Of a stretch of DNA of 64,000 bases, positions 8,557 to 17,146 are shown in pieces. Under the pieces are notes generated by a model that worked only from the letters and a program-made list of their open reading frames with translations, made no database searches and had not been told where the DNA came from. The translations under genes were made by a program, and so were the position numbers. Every line of letters begins with the position of its first letter. The stretch's first letter is position 1. Source of the stretch: JAKAVN01 sp963796565 (GTDB taxonomy: Bacteria; Desulfobacterota; Binatia; Binatales; Binataceae); the NCBI GenBank assembly GCA_963796565.1, contig CAWCMA010000006.1, positions 124,001-188,000 of the forward strand. The letters are read 5' to 3'.

Positions 8557-9036
8557 CTACAAGCCCATCGCGTCGAGCTCGCGGCGGATGCGTTCGGGAT
8601 GGGTCGCGCCCCAGTAGACCCGGCCGCATCGCGGACAGCGCGCGAAGCGTTCCTGGCTCGCATAGACGAAGGGCGGCACGCGGCGCACGACCGTATCTCG
8701 GCCGGCCTCGGCAAGCGGCTCGTTGCAGTGCGAGCATCGGGTGAACCCCCCGCGGCGCGGATCGAACGGAAAGCGCGCAAGCACTGCGCGAAGTTGATCG
8801 CGGAACAGGTTGTCTTCAAGGTAGAGCGCATCGGGCGCGGTGCGCAGGCGCTTGTCGCGCGTCAGCGTAACGCGGCGCTCCGCGCGCGCCCGTGCGAGCA
8901 GCTTGGCGCCGCCCAAGGACGGATCGAAGAGCACGTCGGCGCCCAGCAGCCGAAGCCATCGCGCCAGGCGCGCGAGCATCCGGTCGGCGGCGAATTTCGG
9001 CGCGGATTGCGGGTCCGATTTGACCAATTCGTCCAT
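8557..9036 (-). CDS. Mut7-C RNase domain protein
   Basis: A 159-residue protein with the Mut7-C (PIN-like) layout: FAADRMLARLARWLRLLGADVLFD, VTLTRDKRL, then a C-terminal zinc ribbon with CSHC and CPRC pairs and RVYWGATH. The family is predicted to be a small ribonuclease; substrates are not established. The frame stays open to 9222, but the upstream residues are not family-like, so the ATG at 9036 (MDELVKSD) is taken as the start. It is divergent from the alpha/beta hydrolase at 9182. Confidence 0.85.
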   Translation of the reverse strand: MDELVKSDPQSAPKFAADRMLARLARWLRLLGADVLFDPSLGGAKLLARARAERRVTLTRDKRLRTAPDALYLEDNLFRDQLRAVLARFPFDPRRGGFTRCSHCNEPLAEAGRDTVVRRVPPFVYASQERFARCPRCGRVYWGATHPERIRRELDAMGL

Positions 9037-9181
9037 CGCGCGTCGATGTAGTATAGCAGGGCGTCTGGAACCGGGGCAGCCGCCGTAACGACCGGGCATC
9101 CAGCGACAGTTAAAGTAAGTAATACTTGAAATCGAAGAAAGGCGACCGATCCGAGTAGGGAAGTTCGAAAAAGAGGAACCG

Positions 9182-9814
9182 ATGAAAGAAGAGCGGGTCA
9201 CATTCAAGTCCGGAGGTCTCACGCTCGAAGGGATGATTGCCTACCCTGATGGCGCCGGGCCGCATCGCGCGGCCGTCGTATGCCATCCGCATCCGCTCTA
9301 CGGCGGTTCGATGTACAACAACGTGGTCGACGCCGTCCTGGAGGCGCTGCACGCGAGCGGCTTTGCGACTTTGCGGTTCAACTTTCGCGGGGTCGGCCAG
9401 AGCGAGGGCGAGTTCGATAACGGCAAGGGCGAAGCTGACGACGCCATCGCGGCGATCCGGTTTCTCACGACGCAAAAAGGAGTGCGCGCCGACGGCGCGG
9501 TGCTTGCCGGGTATTCGTTCGGCGCGACGACGGCCGTGCGAGCGGCGTCGAGCGCGGAAGAGGTCGCGGCGATCGTGACGGTCGCGCTGCCGCTCGGAAT
9601 GATCGACCCGTCGACGCTCGGCACGATTACCAAGCCCATCGTGCTGCTCGCCGGCGATCAGGATTCTTACTGTCCGGCGAACCATCTGACGGCGCTCGCC
9701 GAGCGACTGGGGCCTTCAGCGCAGCTCAGGATCATCCCCAGCGCCGACCATTTTTTCGGCGGCCGCGAGCACGAGATCGCTGCCGCGCTGAGCCAGTCGC
9801 TCGCGACACTGTAG
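9182..9814 (+). CDS. Alpha/beta hydrolase (COG2945-like)
   Basis: A 210-residue cytoplasmic hydrolase. VVCHPHPLYGGSMYNNVV is the family-typical oxyanion region, FNFRGVGQSEGEFD follows, GYSFGA carries the nucleophilic Ser, GDQDSY the probable acid and SADHFF the catalytic His. COG2945 proteins are short esterase-like hydrolases with no fixed substrate. The start has GAGGA just upstream. A hairpin plus T-run terminator sits 60 bases beyond the stop. Confidence 0.9.
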   Translation: MKEERVTFKSGGLTLEGMIAYPDGAGPHRAAVVCHPHPLYGGSMYNNVVDAVLEALHASGFATLRFNFRGVGQSEGEFDNGKGEADDAIAAIRFLTTQKGVRADGAVLAGYSFGATTAVRAASSAEEVAAIVTVALPLGMIDPSTLGTITKPIVLLAGDQDSYCPANHLTALAERLGPSAQLRIIPSADHFFGGREHEIAAALSQSLATL

Positions 9815-9873
9815 CGCCGGTCAGCTTTGCGAGCCGACGCAAAGTCCTGGCGCAAGTCTGAAATCTTGCTTCT

Positions 9874-9893
9874 GACCTGATCCAGGTCTTTTT
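9874..9893 (+). terminator. Rho-independent terminator
   Basis: GACCTG, loop ATC, CAGGTC, then five T. This perfect 6-bp stem with a T-run lies 60 bases after the alpha/beta hydrolase and just before the convergent end of the lipoprotein gene. It is the cleanest intrinsic terminator I see in the window. Confidence 0.75.
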
Positions 9894-9903
9894 GTCGAGA
9901 CAA

Positions 9904-11013
9904 CTACGGGGTAGCGGGAGTCGATTGCGGTTCGCCGGCTTGCGAGGCGGCGCGAAGTGGTCCGACGCGGGCCGCCCGCTCGATCGGAGCGAAGGGATTC
10001 TCCGTATCCGATTTGGCCAGCGCGATTATCGCCTTGATGGTGTCGTGCAGGTTGCCTCCGTAAATTCGGTCGAGTTTGGCGAAACTGTCTAGGTCGTGAA
10101 AATAGATCAGATAGTTGATCAGCACCGCGTTGTTGATCGGCTGCTTGTCGAGATCGAAGCGTTCCAGTCCCGAGAGGTGCGGCTTGAGCTGCGCGTAGTC
10201 GGCGTTGATGCTGGCGAAGATCGCCACGCGGCGTTTCAGGATCTCCTCGCGCGCAAGCCCGCTTTGGTAAAGCTCGACCAGGCGCGCCGCCTCCCCATTT
10301 AAAAAGTGCGCAAATTTCAGGTCGGCATCCAGCACCCCGCGCGCGGCCTCGGCGTCGGCCGAGCTGGGCCCCTCGGTAGCTTCGAAGAACTTGACCGCGC
10401 CCGCACTGCCGACGAAGGTCGCTGCCGATTCGTCGAACATCACGTCGCTGGCCAGGAAGTAGGTGCGATGGAACAGCTCGTGGATGATCACGCCGGCCAG
10501 CTCGACCCGGCTAAGCCGCAGCAGGTTGGAGAGCAGCGGGTCATTGAAAAATCCGAGGCTAGAGAACGCCACCGCCGGCCGCACCATCATATCATAGCCG
10601 CGCCGCTCCATCTCGGCTGCCTCGGCGTCGGCGCGATCCTTGTTGAAATAGCCACGGTAAGGGATTCTGCCGACGATCGGGAACCACCAGGTATAGGGCT
10701 CGAGCGAGTCGCGCGGCGCTGCCATCACGACCCACGCGATCGCTCCCTTATCGACGGCGGAGATGCTGCTGTAGGCGTGACCGACATTGAGCCCCAGGCG
10801 GTCGCGCGCGAACTCGCGCACCTTGAGCACGGTTTCCAGGCGCGCGCGGACCTCGGGTGACAGGTCACCGCGCGCGAGCACCGTGTCGATCGGCTTTCGG
10901 CGCCACAGCAGGCAGCCTTCCTCGTACGCCGCGTGTGCGAGATACCCGGCTTCGCATCCGGCAAGCACGAGGACACCCACGACCAATATGAATGCGAACG
11001 CCAGCGTGCGCAT
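9904..11013 (-). CDS. Lipoprotein, putative aminopeptidase family (PF10023/COG4324-like)
   Basis: The ATG at 11013 gives a signal peptide MRTLAFAFILVVGVLVLAGC with a lipobox ending LAGC, so the mature protein should be lipid-anchored. The body matches the predicted aminopeptidase family: residues around 190 show HELFHRTYF (HExxH zinc motif) followed by FDESAATFVG, which supplies the third ligand. RIPYRGYFNKDRADAEAAEM is also typical. The frame is open to 11076 but the extra residues overlap the upstream ABC gene and would destroy the signal peptide. It is the last gene of a minus-strand run and begins 22 bases after the ABC transporter stop. Confidence 0.85.
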   Translation of the reverse strand: MRTLAFAFILVVGVLVLAGCEAGYLAHAAYEEGCLLWRRKPIDTVLARGDLSPEVRARLETVLKVREFARDRLGLNVGHAYSSISAVDKGAIAWVVMAAPRDSLEPYTWWFPIVGRIPYRGYFNKDRADAEAAEMERRGYDMMVRPAVAFSSLGFFNDPLLSNLLRLSRVELAGVIIHELFHRTYFLASDVMFDESAATFVGSAGAVKFFEATEGPSSADAEAARGVLDADLKFAHFLNGEAARLVELYQSGLAREEILKRRVAIFASINADYAQLKPHLSGLERFDLDKQPINNAVLINYLIYFHDLDSFAKLDRIYGGNLHDTIKAIIALAKSDTENPFAPIERAARVGPLRAASQAGEPQSTPATP

Positions 11014-11035
11014 TGCGGCGGACGGTGCCAATCTC

Positions 11036-12880
11036 TCAGTCCGCGGCTTGACCGGCGGGCTCGGCCGCCGTCGCATATTGCAGCTCGAACAAGCGGTGAT
11101 ACAAACCGCGGCGGGCGAGCAACTCCGCGTGCGTACCGCTCTCGCGCAGCGCGCCCTGGCTCAGCACCAGGATACGGTCGGCGCGCTCGATGGTCGAGAG
11201 GCGATGCGCGATCACCAGCGCGGTGCGATCCTTGAGCAGCTCGTCGAGCGCGCGCTGGACCAGCGACTCGGTTTCGCTGTCGACGCTGGAAGTCGCTTCG
11301 TCCATCACCAGCACGCGCGGATCGTAGGCGAGCGCGCGGGCGAAGGAGAGCAACTGGCGCTGGCCGGAGGAGAGGTTGGCGCCGCGCTCGCGGATCTCCT
11401 CGTGCAGCCCGGCGGGCAGACGCTCGACGAAGTCCAGCGCTTGCGCGCGCCGGAGCGCCTGGCGCACCTCGGTCTCGCCAAGCTCGGTGCGGGCGAGGCG
11501 GACGTTGTCGAACACGTCGCCGGCGAAGAGGAAGACGTCCTGCTGCACCAGGCCGATCGCGCGGCGCAGCGCGGCGAGGTCCCACTCGCGCACGTCGACA
11601 CCATCCACCAGGATGCGCCCGCTGCTTACGTCGTAAAAGCGCGTGAGCAGTTTGATGATGGTTGATTTGCCGGAGCCGGTCGCGCCGACGATCGCAATTT
11701 TGCGCCCCGGCTCGACGGTGAAGCTCAAATCGCGCAGCACTGGCTCCCCCGACCGGTAGGCGAAACCGACGTGGTCGAAGATTATCTCGCCACGCACGGG
11801 GCTCGGACGGCGCGGCGCCGGCGGGCTCGCAATTGACGCCGGCGTTTCCATCAGTGCCTCGATCCGCTCCATCGCCGCGAGCGCCGATTGGAGGGTGGTG
11901 TACTTGCTCGAAATGTCGCGCAGCGGCATGAAGAACATCCGCGCGTAGTCGAGGAAGGCGACCAGGGTTCCGGGCGTAATCACGCGGCGGATCACCTCGC
12001 CGCCGCCGGTCCACAGGATAATCCCGATGGTCGCCGAGCTGAGTGACTCGACCGCCGAGAAGACGCCCGCCTCGTAGACGTTGGCGATCATCTGGGCGTC
12101 GCGGCTTTTGATGTTGAGCGCGTCGAACTCCTCGCGGCTGCGCTTCTCGCGCGTGAAGAGCTGAACTACCGCCATTCCGGCCAGCGCCTCCGCCAGGTAG
12201 GCGTTGAGCGCGGCCAGCCGTTCGCGAATCTCCCGGTAAACCACGCGGGCGCGGCTGCCGAAGAAATTCAGGATCAGCAGCAGCGGAGGCACCGCGCACA
12301 TCGCCCACATCGCCAGGCGCGCGTTGAAGGCGAACATGATGGCGACAATTCCCAGCATCGTCAGCACGTCGATGAACATCGTGAGCGAGCCCGCGCTGAA
12401 CATCTCGTTGATCGCGTCGATATCGGTGGTCAGCCGGCTGACCAGCCGGCCGGTCGGCGTGCGATCGAAGAACGACATTGGCAGGCGCTCGACGTGCTTG
12501 AACAGCGCCATCCGCAGGTCGGAGAGACTGTACTGTGCGACCATCATGGTCAGGTAAGACTGTCCGTAAAGGGTCGAAAACTCGCCGGCCACCAGCAGCA
12601 GGTACACGAAGCCCATCGCGAGCAGTCCGTGCGAGCCGAAAACGCCAAGCACCGGTCTCAACCATCCCGGCGGCGCAGTGCGGTTGTGGGTCAGGAACAG
12701 ATCGATCGTGAGTTTCCAGATGTAAGGCTGGCCGAGCGCGAACAACGAGTTCAGTGGCATCAGCACCACCGACAGGAAAAACAGGCGCCGATACGGGTGG
12801 ACGTAGCTCCACACCCATCTGAGCAGCTTCAGATCGTAGACACGGCCCAGTTTTTCTTCCGGCGCGATCTCCATCGTCAC
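11036..12880 (-). CDS. ABC exporter half-transporter with consensus ATPase site
   Basis: A 614-residue protein with an N-terminal six-helix exporter domain and a C-terminal nucleotide-binding domain. Walker A is GATGSGKST, the signature is LSSGQRQ, and Walker B is VLVMDEATSSVD with the catalytic Glu intact; the H-loop reads VIAHRLST. The signature has Ser in place of the first Gly (LSSGQ rather than LSGGQ). It follows the other exporter half by 13 bases, so the two probably form an MdlA/MdlB-like (YheI/YheH-like) heterodimer. The GTG at 12880 or the ATG at 12874 may be the start. Substrate is unknown; nearby LPS-type transferases hint at a lipid or glycolipid. Confidence 0.9.
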   Translation of the reverse strand: MTMEIAPEEKLGRVYDLKLLRWVWSYVHPYRRLFFLSVVLMPLNSLFALGQPYIWKLTIDLFLTHNRTAPPGWLRPVLGVFGSHGLLAMGFVYLLLVAGEFSTLYGQSYLTMMVAQYSLSDLRMALFKHVERLPMSFFDRTPTGRLVSRLTTDIDAINEMFSAGSLTMFIDVLTMLGIVAIMFAFNARLAMWAMCAVPPLLLILNFFGSRARVVYREIRERLAALNAYLAEALAGMAVVQLFTREKRSREEFDALNIKSRDAQMIANVYEAGVFSAVESLSSATIGIILWTGGGEVIRRVITPGTLVAFLDYARMFFMPLRDISSKYTTLQSALAAMERIEALMETPASIASPPAPRRPSPVRGEIIFDHVGFAYRSGEPVLRDLSFTVEPGRKIAIVGATGSGKSTIIKLLTRFYDVSSGRILVDGVDVREWDLAALRRAIGLVQQDVFLFAGDVFDNVRLARTELGETEVRQALRRAQALDFVERLPAGLHEEIRERGANLSSGQRQLLSFARALAYDPRVLVMDEATSSVDSETESLVQRALDELLKDRTALVIAHRLSTIERADRILVLSQGALRESGTHAELLARRGLYHRLFELQYATAAEPAGQAAD

Positions 12881-12893
12881 TCGCTCGCGCGGC

Positions 12894-14654
12894 TCAATAG
12901 CGCGCGAGTTCCTCCTCCACCAGTTGCCGATGGAACAACTCCGCGTAAATCCCGCGCTGCGCCATCAATTCTTCGTGCGTGCCGCGCTCGGCGATCTCGC
13001 CGTCCTCCAGCACGATTATCTGGTCGGCGTCGCGCACGGTGGACGCGCGATGGCTCACCACGACCGTGGTGCGGCCGCGCACGCTCTCGACCAGGCTATT
13101 GAGGACGGCGCGCTCGGTCTCGGTATCGACGCTGGAGAGCGCGTCGTCAAGCACCACCACGGCCGGGTCGTAGACCAGCACCCGCGCGATGGTCACGCGC
13201 TGTTTCTGTCCGCCCGAGAGCGACATCCCGCGCTCGCCGACGATTGTCCCAAGGCCATGCGGCAGTATGGCGATATCGGATTCGAGGCCGGCGACGCGCG
13301 CCGCGTGGGCGATTTCGTCGAGTGAGGCGTCGCCTCGTCCGAACGCGATATTGCGGGCCATCGTGTCGGAGAACAGGGTCGGCTCCTGCGGCACCATCCC
13401 CACCGTTTTGCGCAGCGCTCCGAGCGACAGGTCGCGCACGTCGCGTCCGTCGAGCGTAACGCGGCCCGCGGTCGGTTCGACCAGACGGGTCAGCAGCTTG
13501 ACCATCGTGGATTTGCCCGCGCCGGTACGGCCGACGATCGCCAGTTTCTCTCCGGCGGCGATTTTGACTGAGACGTCGCGCAGCGCGTAATGGCCGTCGC
13601 GGCCATTTTCGCCGGGTCGGCTCCCCTCGTGCGAGAAGTAGCTGAACCACACGTGCTCCCATTCGATCGCACCGGCCACTTCCAGCCGCGTCTCGCCGCC
13701 ATCGATCGAAGGCGTGACGGTGGCGAGAAAAATGTCGTCCAGCCGCTTCATCGAGGCGCGGCCCCGCTGGTAGATCGAAATCACCCAGCCCAGCGCCGTG
13801 GTCGGCCACATCAACTGCGCCAGGTAACCCATGAAAGCGACCAGTCCGCCGATCGACATCTGGTGGCGCGTCACAAGATAGCTGCCGTACACCAGCACCA
13901 TCATCATCGCGCTCGCGTAAGTCCCGCGGATGAGCGGGATCAGCGCGCTACGCGACCGCGCGAGGGCCAGGCCCTGCTCGTTGTAGCTGTCGTTGCGGCG
14001 GCGGAACTCCTCGGCCTCGCGCGCGTGGAGCGTGTAGGCCTTCACCACGTGGATGCCCGAAAGGCTCTCCTGCACCTTGGCGCCGATTGCGCCCAGTTCT
14101 TCCTGCACGCGCAAGCTGCGCTCCATCAGTGAGTGCGTCAGCCGCCGAATCGAGAAGAACAGGATTACGAAGGGCAGCAGCGTTACCAGGGTCAGCCGCC
14201 ACTGCAGCGCGACCATGAAGCTGAGCGCATATATGTAAGTGACCGGGGTGTTGGCGAAGGTCAGTGCGCCCATCCCGACCATCATCCGCACCGCGCTCAG
14301 GTCGTTGATCATCCGCGACATCAGGTCGCCGGTCTTCAGCCGCTCGTAGAAAGAGCGGTCGAGCAGGGTGAGATGGGTGAAGAGGTCGTTGCGCAGGCAG
14401 TATTCGACGTCGCGCCCGCAGTTGAAGAACATGAAACGCGAGCACCATCGCACCACTCCCATCGCCAGCGCCGCCGCGAATATTTCGCCGGCAAGGTGGC
14501 CGAGACGGCGAGAATCGTGGGCCTGGATGGAGTCGATCGCCCTGCCGGTCAGATACGGTAGCAGCATCCCGAGCGTCACCGTGGCCAGCGTGCAAAGCGT
14601 AGCCAGGGCGTAGCGATGCCAATACGGGCGAACGTAGCCGAGCAGGCGTTTCAT
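12894..14654 (-). CDS. ABC exporter half-transporter with degenerate Walker B
   Basis: A 586-residue exporter half with six TM helices, then Walker A GRTGAGKST, signature LSGGQKQR, Walker B VVVLDDALSSVD and H-loop VVSHRAST. The residue after Walker B is Asp, not Glu; this is the mark of the non-hydrolysing (degenerate) site in heterodimeric exporters such as TM287/288 and MdlA. Together with the downstream half (consensus Glu) this gives one active and one inactive composite site. The gene starts 18 bases after the methyltransferase stop, inside the minus-strand run that begins with mrp. Confidence 0.9.
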   Translation of the reverse strand: MKRLLGYVRPYWHRYALATLCTLATVTLGMLLPYLTGRAIDSIQAHDSRRLGHLAGEIFAAALAMGVVRWCSRFMFFNCGRDVEYCLRNDLFTHLTLLDRSFYERLKTGDLMSRMINDLSAVRMMVGMGALTFANTPVTYIYALSFMVALQWRLTLVTLLPFVILFFSIRRLTHSLMERSLRVQEELGAIGAKVQESLSGIHVVKAYTLHAREAEEFRRRNDSYNEQGLALARSRSALIPLIRGTYASAMMMVLVYGSYLVTRHQMSIGGLVAFMGYLAQLMWPTTALGWVISIYQRGRASMKRLDDIFLATVTPSIDGGETRLEVAGAIEWEHVWFSYFSHEGSRPGENGRDGHYALRDVSVKIAAGEKLAIVGRTGAGKSTMVKLLTRLVEPTAGRVTLDGRDVRDLSLGALRKTVGMVPQEPTLFSDTMARNIAFGRGDASLDEIAHAARVAGLESDIAILPHGLGTIVGERGMSLSGGQKQRVTIARVLVYDPAVVVLDDALSSVDTETERAVLNSLVESVRGRTTVVVSHRASTVRDADQIIVLEDGEIAERGTHEELMAQRGIYAELFHRQLVEEELARY

Positions 14655-14672
14655 GTCAGCCTGCCTAACTTA

Positions 14673-15491
14673 TCAAGGTCTCGCGCGGGGGCCAAAATGG
14701 CCCTCGGTCGCGGCGGCGGTCGAAGAGCTGTCGGTCGAAGTTTCCTGCACAGTTTTCTGCGCGAGCGCCTTGTGCGCGCGCACGATCAGATTGTCTTCCG
14801 TCAGCACGCGCCGGTCGAGCATCCAGCGCGCAAGCTCCTGGTTGAGCGCGCGCACCGCCGGCTTCCGTTCGCGCCACACCAGGCGCAGCCGCGTGTCGAG
14901 CGCGACCACCGGGTAAAGCAGCGCATACAGCACATAGCTGAACGGTTTGACCTTGCCGTGCCCCAGCCGTTCGAGCCGCAGGCCGTTGATCCGCATCAGG
15001 TAGTAGAGCAGCACGAACGGGATTGGATAGTTGTGGTAGCGATGCGCCTCAGCGAGCGGCGTGTCGAGCGGAATCTGCCGCCGTTTGGCCTTGTGCATCC
15101 CGGACAGCATAAAGCCCAGGCGCGAATCCAGGCGCATGATATTGGGCGTGGTCAAAATCAGATGGCCGCCCGGCCGCAGCACGCGCGCCACCTCGCCAAG
15201 GGCCGCGCGATGGTTTTCCAGGTGTTCGATCACCTCGGTGAGCACGACCAGGTCGAAGCTCTCGTCGGGATAGGGCAGGCCGCGCGTGAGGTCGACGCCT
15301 TCGTCGATCGGCATGCCTTCGATCGGCGGCAGGCCGCGCTCAAAGCGAGTGCCGCGCACTTCGAAACCGCGCGCGGCGAGCGCCCTCATCACCTCGCCGT
15401 TGCGGCAGCTTACGTCGAGCGCGCGCGTGCCGCGCGTTTCGAGGCCGGCGACCAGCTCCAGGACGCCGTCGATTATTTCGCGTGCGGGCAT
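14673..15491 (-). CDS. Class I SAM-dependent methyltransferase
   Basis: A 272-residue protein with a methyltransferase type 11 core: RALDVSCRNGEVMRALAARGFEV (motif I, with Ser-Cys where Gly-x-Gly is common), LPYPDESFDLVVLTEVIEHLEN (motifs II/III) and LRPGGHLILTTPN. The C-terminal third has hydrophobic segments and a basic stretch, suggesting a membrane-near acceptor such as a lipid or glycan. Neighbours are a WaaE-like glycosyltransferase upstream and the ABC exporter downstream, so a role in an exported glycolipid is plausible but not shown. Confidence 0.8.
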   Translation of the reverse strand: MPAREIIDGVLELVAGLETRGTRALDVSCRNGEVMRALAARGFEVRGTRFERGLPPIEGMPIDEGVDLTRGLPYPDESFDLVVLTEVIEHLENHRAALGEVARVLRPGGHLILTTPNIMRLDSRLGFMLSGMHKAKRRQIPLDTPLAEAHRYHNYPIPFVLLYYLMRINGLRLERLGHGKVKPFSYVLYALLYPVVALDTRLRLVWRERKPAVRALNQELARWMLDRRVLTEDNLIVRAHKALAQKTVQETSTDSSSTAAATEGHFGPRARP

Positions 15492-15551
15492 GATCAGGTT
15501 ACGTTATCAGTTACGCCGCGCGAAAAAACAGGCTACGCCGCCGCGGTTGCC

Positions 15552-16346
15552 TCACAATCGGCGTTGCGTGCGCAGCCGGCGCTCATAACGTTTGGCGTAC
15601 TTGAGGAAAACGTAAAAGGCCGCGCTCATCGCGGCGTATAGCCCGCGGCCGCCCTCGCGAAAGCCGCCGCGCAGAAAATAGAAGTTCACGAAGCGCCAGG
15701 CCGGATTGGCGATCATCTTGACCACGGTGAACGCGCCCGGTTCGCCCTCGGCCGCCGCCTGCGAGCTGAGCCGATTGATCGTGGCGACGTGGTCCGCGAC
15801 GTCGCGGTAACTGAAATGGAGAATCGGCGCGTTGAGTTTGGCGACGAGACCCGCAGCCTCACCATCATCGATTTGCACGCTGGCATGCGGTTCGTGACCG
15901 CCGAAGCGTGCGCGATCGCGTCGAAATAGCCGCAAGTGCCAGTCCGGGTAAAGTCCGCGGGTGTAGTAGTGGCCGAGATGGTAGAGCACGCGGCGGACAC
16001 GGTAACCGGCGGCCGGCCGCGGCCCCGCGAGCGTCGTGCGAATTTCGCTGCCCAATTCCCAAGTTGCCTGCTCGTCGGCGTCGAGCGAGAAGACCCATTC
16101 GCCGCTGGTTTGTTCGAGCGCGAACTGTTTTTGCGCGATATATCCGTCGAAGGTGCGCTCGAAAATCCGCGCCCCCAGACCGCGAGCGATTTCAACCGTG
16201 CGATCGGTCGAGCACGAATCGACCACGATCAATTCATCGCAGAACGCCGCCGCGCTCTTGAGGCATTGGCCGATCAACTCCTCCTCGTTGCGCGTGATGA
16301 CGATGAGCGAGATCTTCGGCGCAGTGTTCGCCGCGCCAGCCATCAC
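15552..16346 (-). CDS. GT2 glycosyltransferase, WaaE/KdtX-like
   Basis: A 264-residue GT2 enzyme. ISLIVITRNEEELIGQCLKS opens the fold, DELIVVDSCSTDRTVEIA is the nucleotide region, and FSLDADEQATWELGSEI carries the DxD-type metal motif; GLYPDWHLRLFRRDRARF and EPHASVQ are typical of LPS core beta-glucosyltransferases of the WaaE/KdtX group. A C-terminal hydrophobic segment probably holds it at the inner membrane. It overlaps the upstream exonuclease gene by 4 bases, so translation is coupled. Role: likely adds a sugar to LPS core or a related glycan. Confidence 0.85.
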   Translation of the reverse strand: MMAGAANTAPKISLIVITRNEEELIGQCLKSAAAFCDELIVVDSCSTDRTVEIARGLGARIFERTFDGYIAQKQFALEQTSGEWVFSLDADEQATWELGSEIRTTLAGPRPAAGYRVRRVLYHLGHYYTRGLYPDWHLRLFRRDRARFGGHEPHASVQIDDGEAAGLVAKLNAPILHFSYRDVADHVATINRLSSQAAAEGEPGAFTVVKMIANPAWRFVNFYFLRGGFREGGRGLYAAMSAAFYVFLKYAKRYERRLRTQRRL

Positions 16347-17107
16347 GTTTGGCCTGGCGGCGGCTCGCCGGGTTCCGGTGGCGCGCCGATTTCGGCGAGG
16401 AAATGGGCGGAGGTGTCGCGCGCAAGCCGGTAAGCGGCGTCATCGATCCGCCCGCGCATCAGCTCCACGCGCAGAAACAGAAAATAGGTCTGCACGACGT
16501 CGTTGCGGCAGTAGCGATGGATCTCCTCCAGCCGGCCCTGCTCGTACAATTCCTGGACCTGCGAGCCGTCGACTTCCATCTTGCCCGGCAGGCCGATCAT
16601 CTTGAGCAGGAGATCCATCCCGCCGCGCAGGCCGCCGCTCGCGCCGAAGTTGGTCAGATAGTCGAAGAGATCTAGATGGCGCTCGGTGGAATAGCGCGCG
16701 CGTCCCGACCCCGCGCCTTCGGCGAAGTGCGCGGGCGCGGTGATTCCGTAACGCAGAGCCGCGAGCTCGAGCACGGGAAAATCAAAGCGCCGTCCGTTGA
16801 ACGTTACCAGGCATCCCGCGAAACGCTCGGCACGCACCCAGAACTGGCGAGCCAGCGACTCCTCCGAGTAGCCGTCGAGCGCGAGGCTTTCGACCGAGCG
16901 CAATGCGTGGTCGGCGCCGACGTCTCCGATCGCGATCGAAATGGGTATGTGCAGTGTGAGCGGAAAAAAATCACTGCCGCGCCGCGCGCGTAACTGTTCG
17001 CGGAACCGCTGAAACGCGTCCTCGTCCGTCAATCCCTCGCCGGCGCATAGCGCCTGGTTGAGCAAGCGCTTGTCGACGCGCGTCTCAATGTCGAATATCG
17101 CGAACAC
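16343..17107 (-). CDS. Predicted PolB-like 3'-5' exonuclease
   Basis: A 254-residue RNase H-fold exonuclease of the DNA_pol_B_exo2 type. FAIFDIETRVD is the ExoI motif (Asp-x-Glu), LVTFNGRRFDFPVLELAA the ExoII region, and HRYCRNDVVQTYFLFLR the ExoIII region with the final Asp. HLDLFDYLTNFGA is family typical. No polymerase domain is attached. It lies 39 bases downstream of mrp and overlaps the next glycosyltransferase by 4 bases; the grouping of a nuclease with LPS genes looks like positional, not functional, linkage. Confidence 0.85.
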   Translation of the reverse strand: MFAIFDIETRVDKRLLNQALCAGEGLTDEDAFQRFREQLRARRGSDFFPLTLHIPISIAIGDVGADHALRSVESLALDGYSEESLARQFWVRAERFAGCLVTFNGRRFDFPVLELAALRYGITAPAHFAEGAGSGRARYSTERHLDLFDYLTNFGASGGLRGGMDLLLKMIGLPGKMEVDGSQVQELYEQGRLEEIHRYCRNDVVQTYFLFLRVELMRGRIDDAAYRLARDTSAHFLAEIGAPPEPGEPPPGQT

Positions 17108-17146
17108 CCCAGTTGCCGCCGCGTTGCCCGCTGCCGCCGGCCGCGC

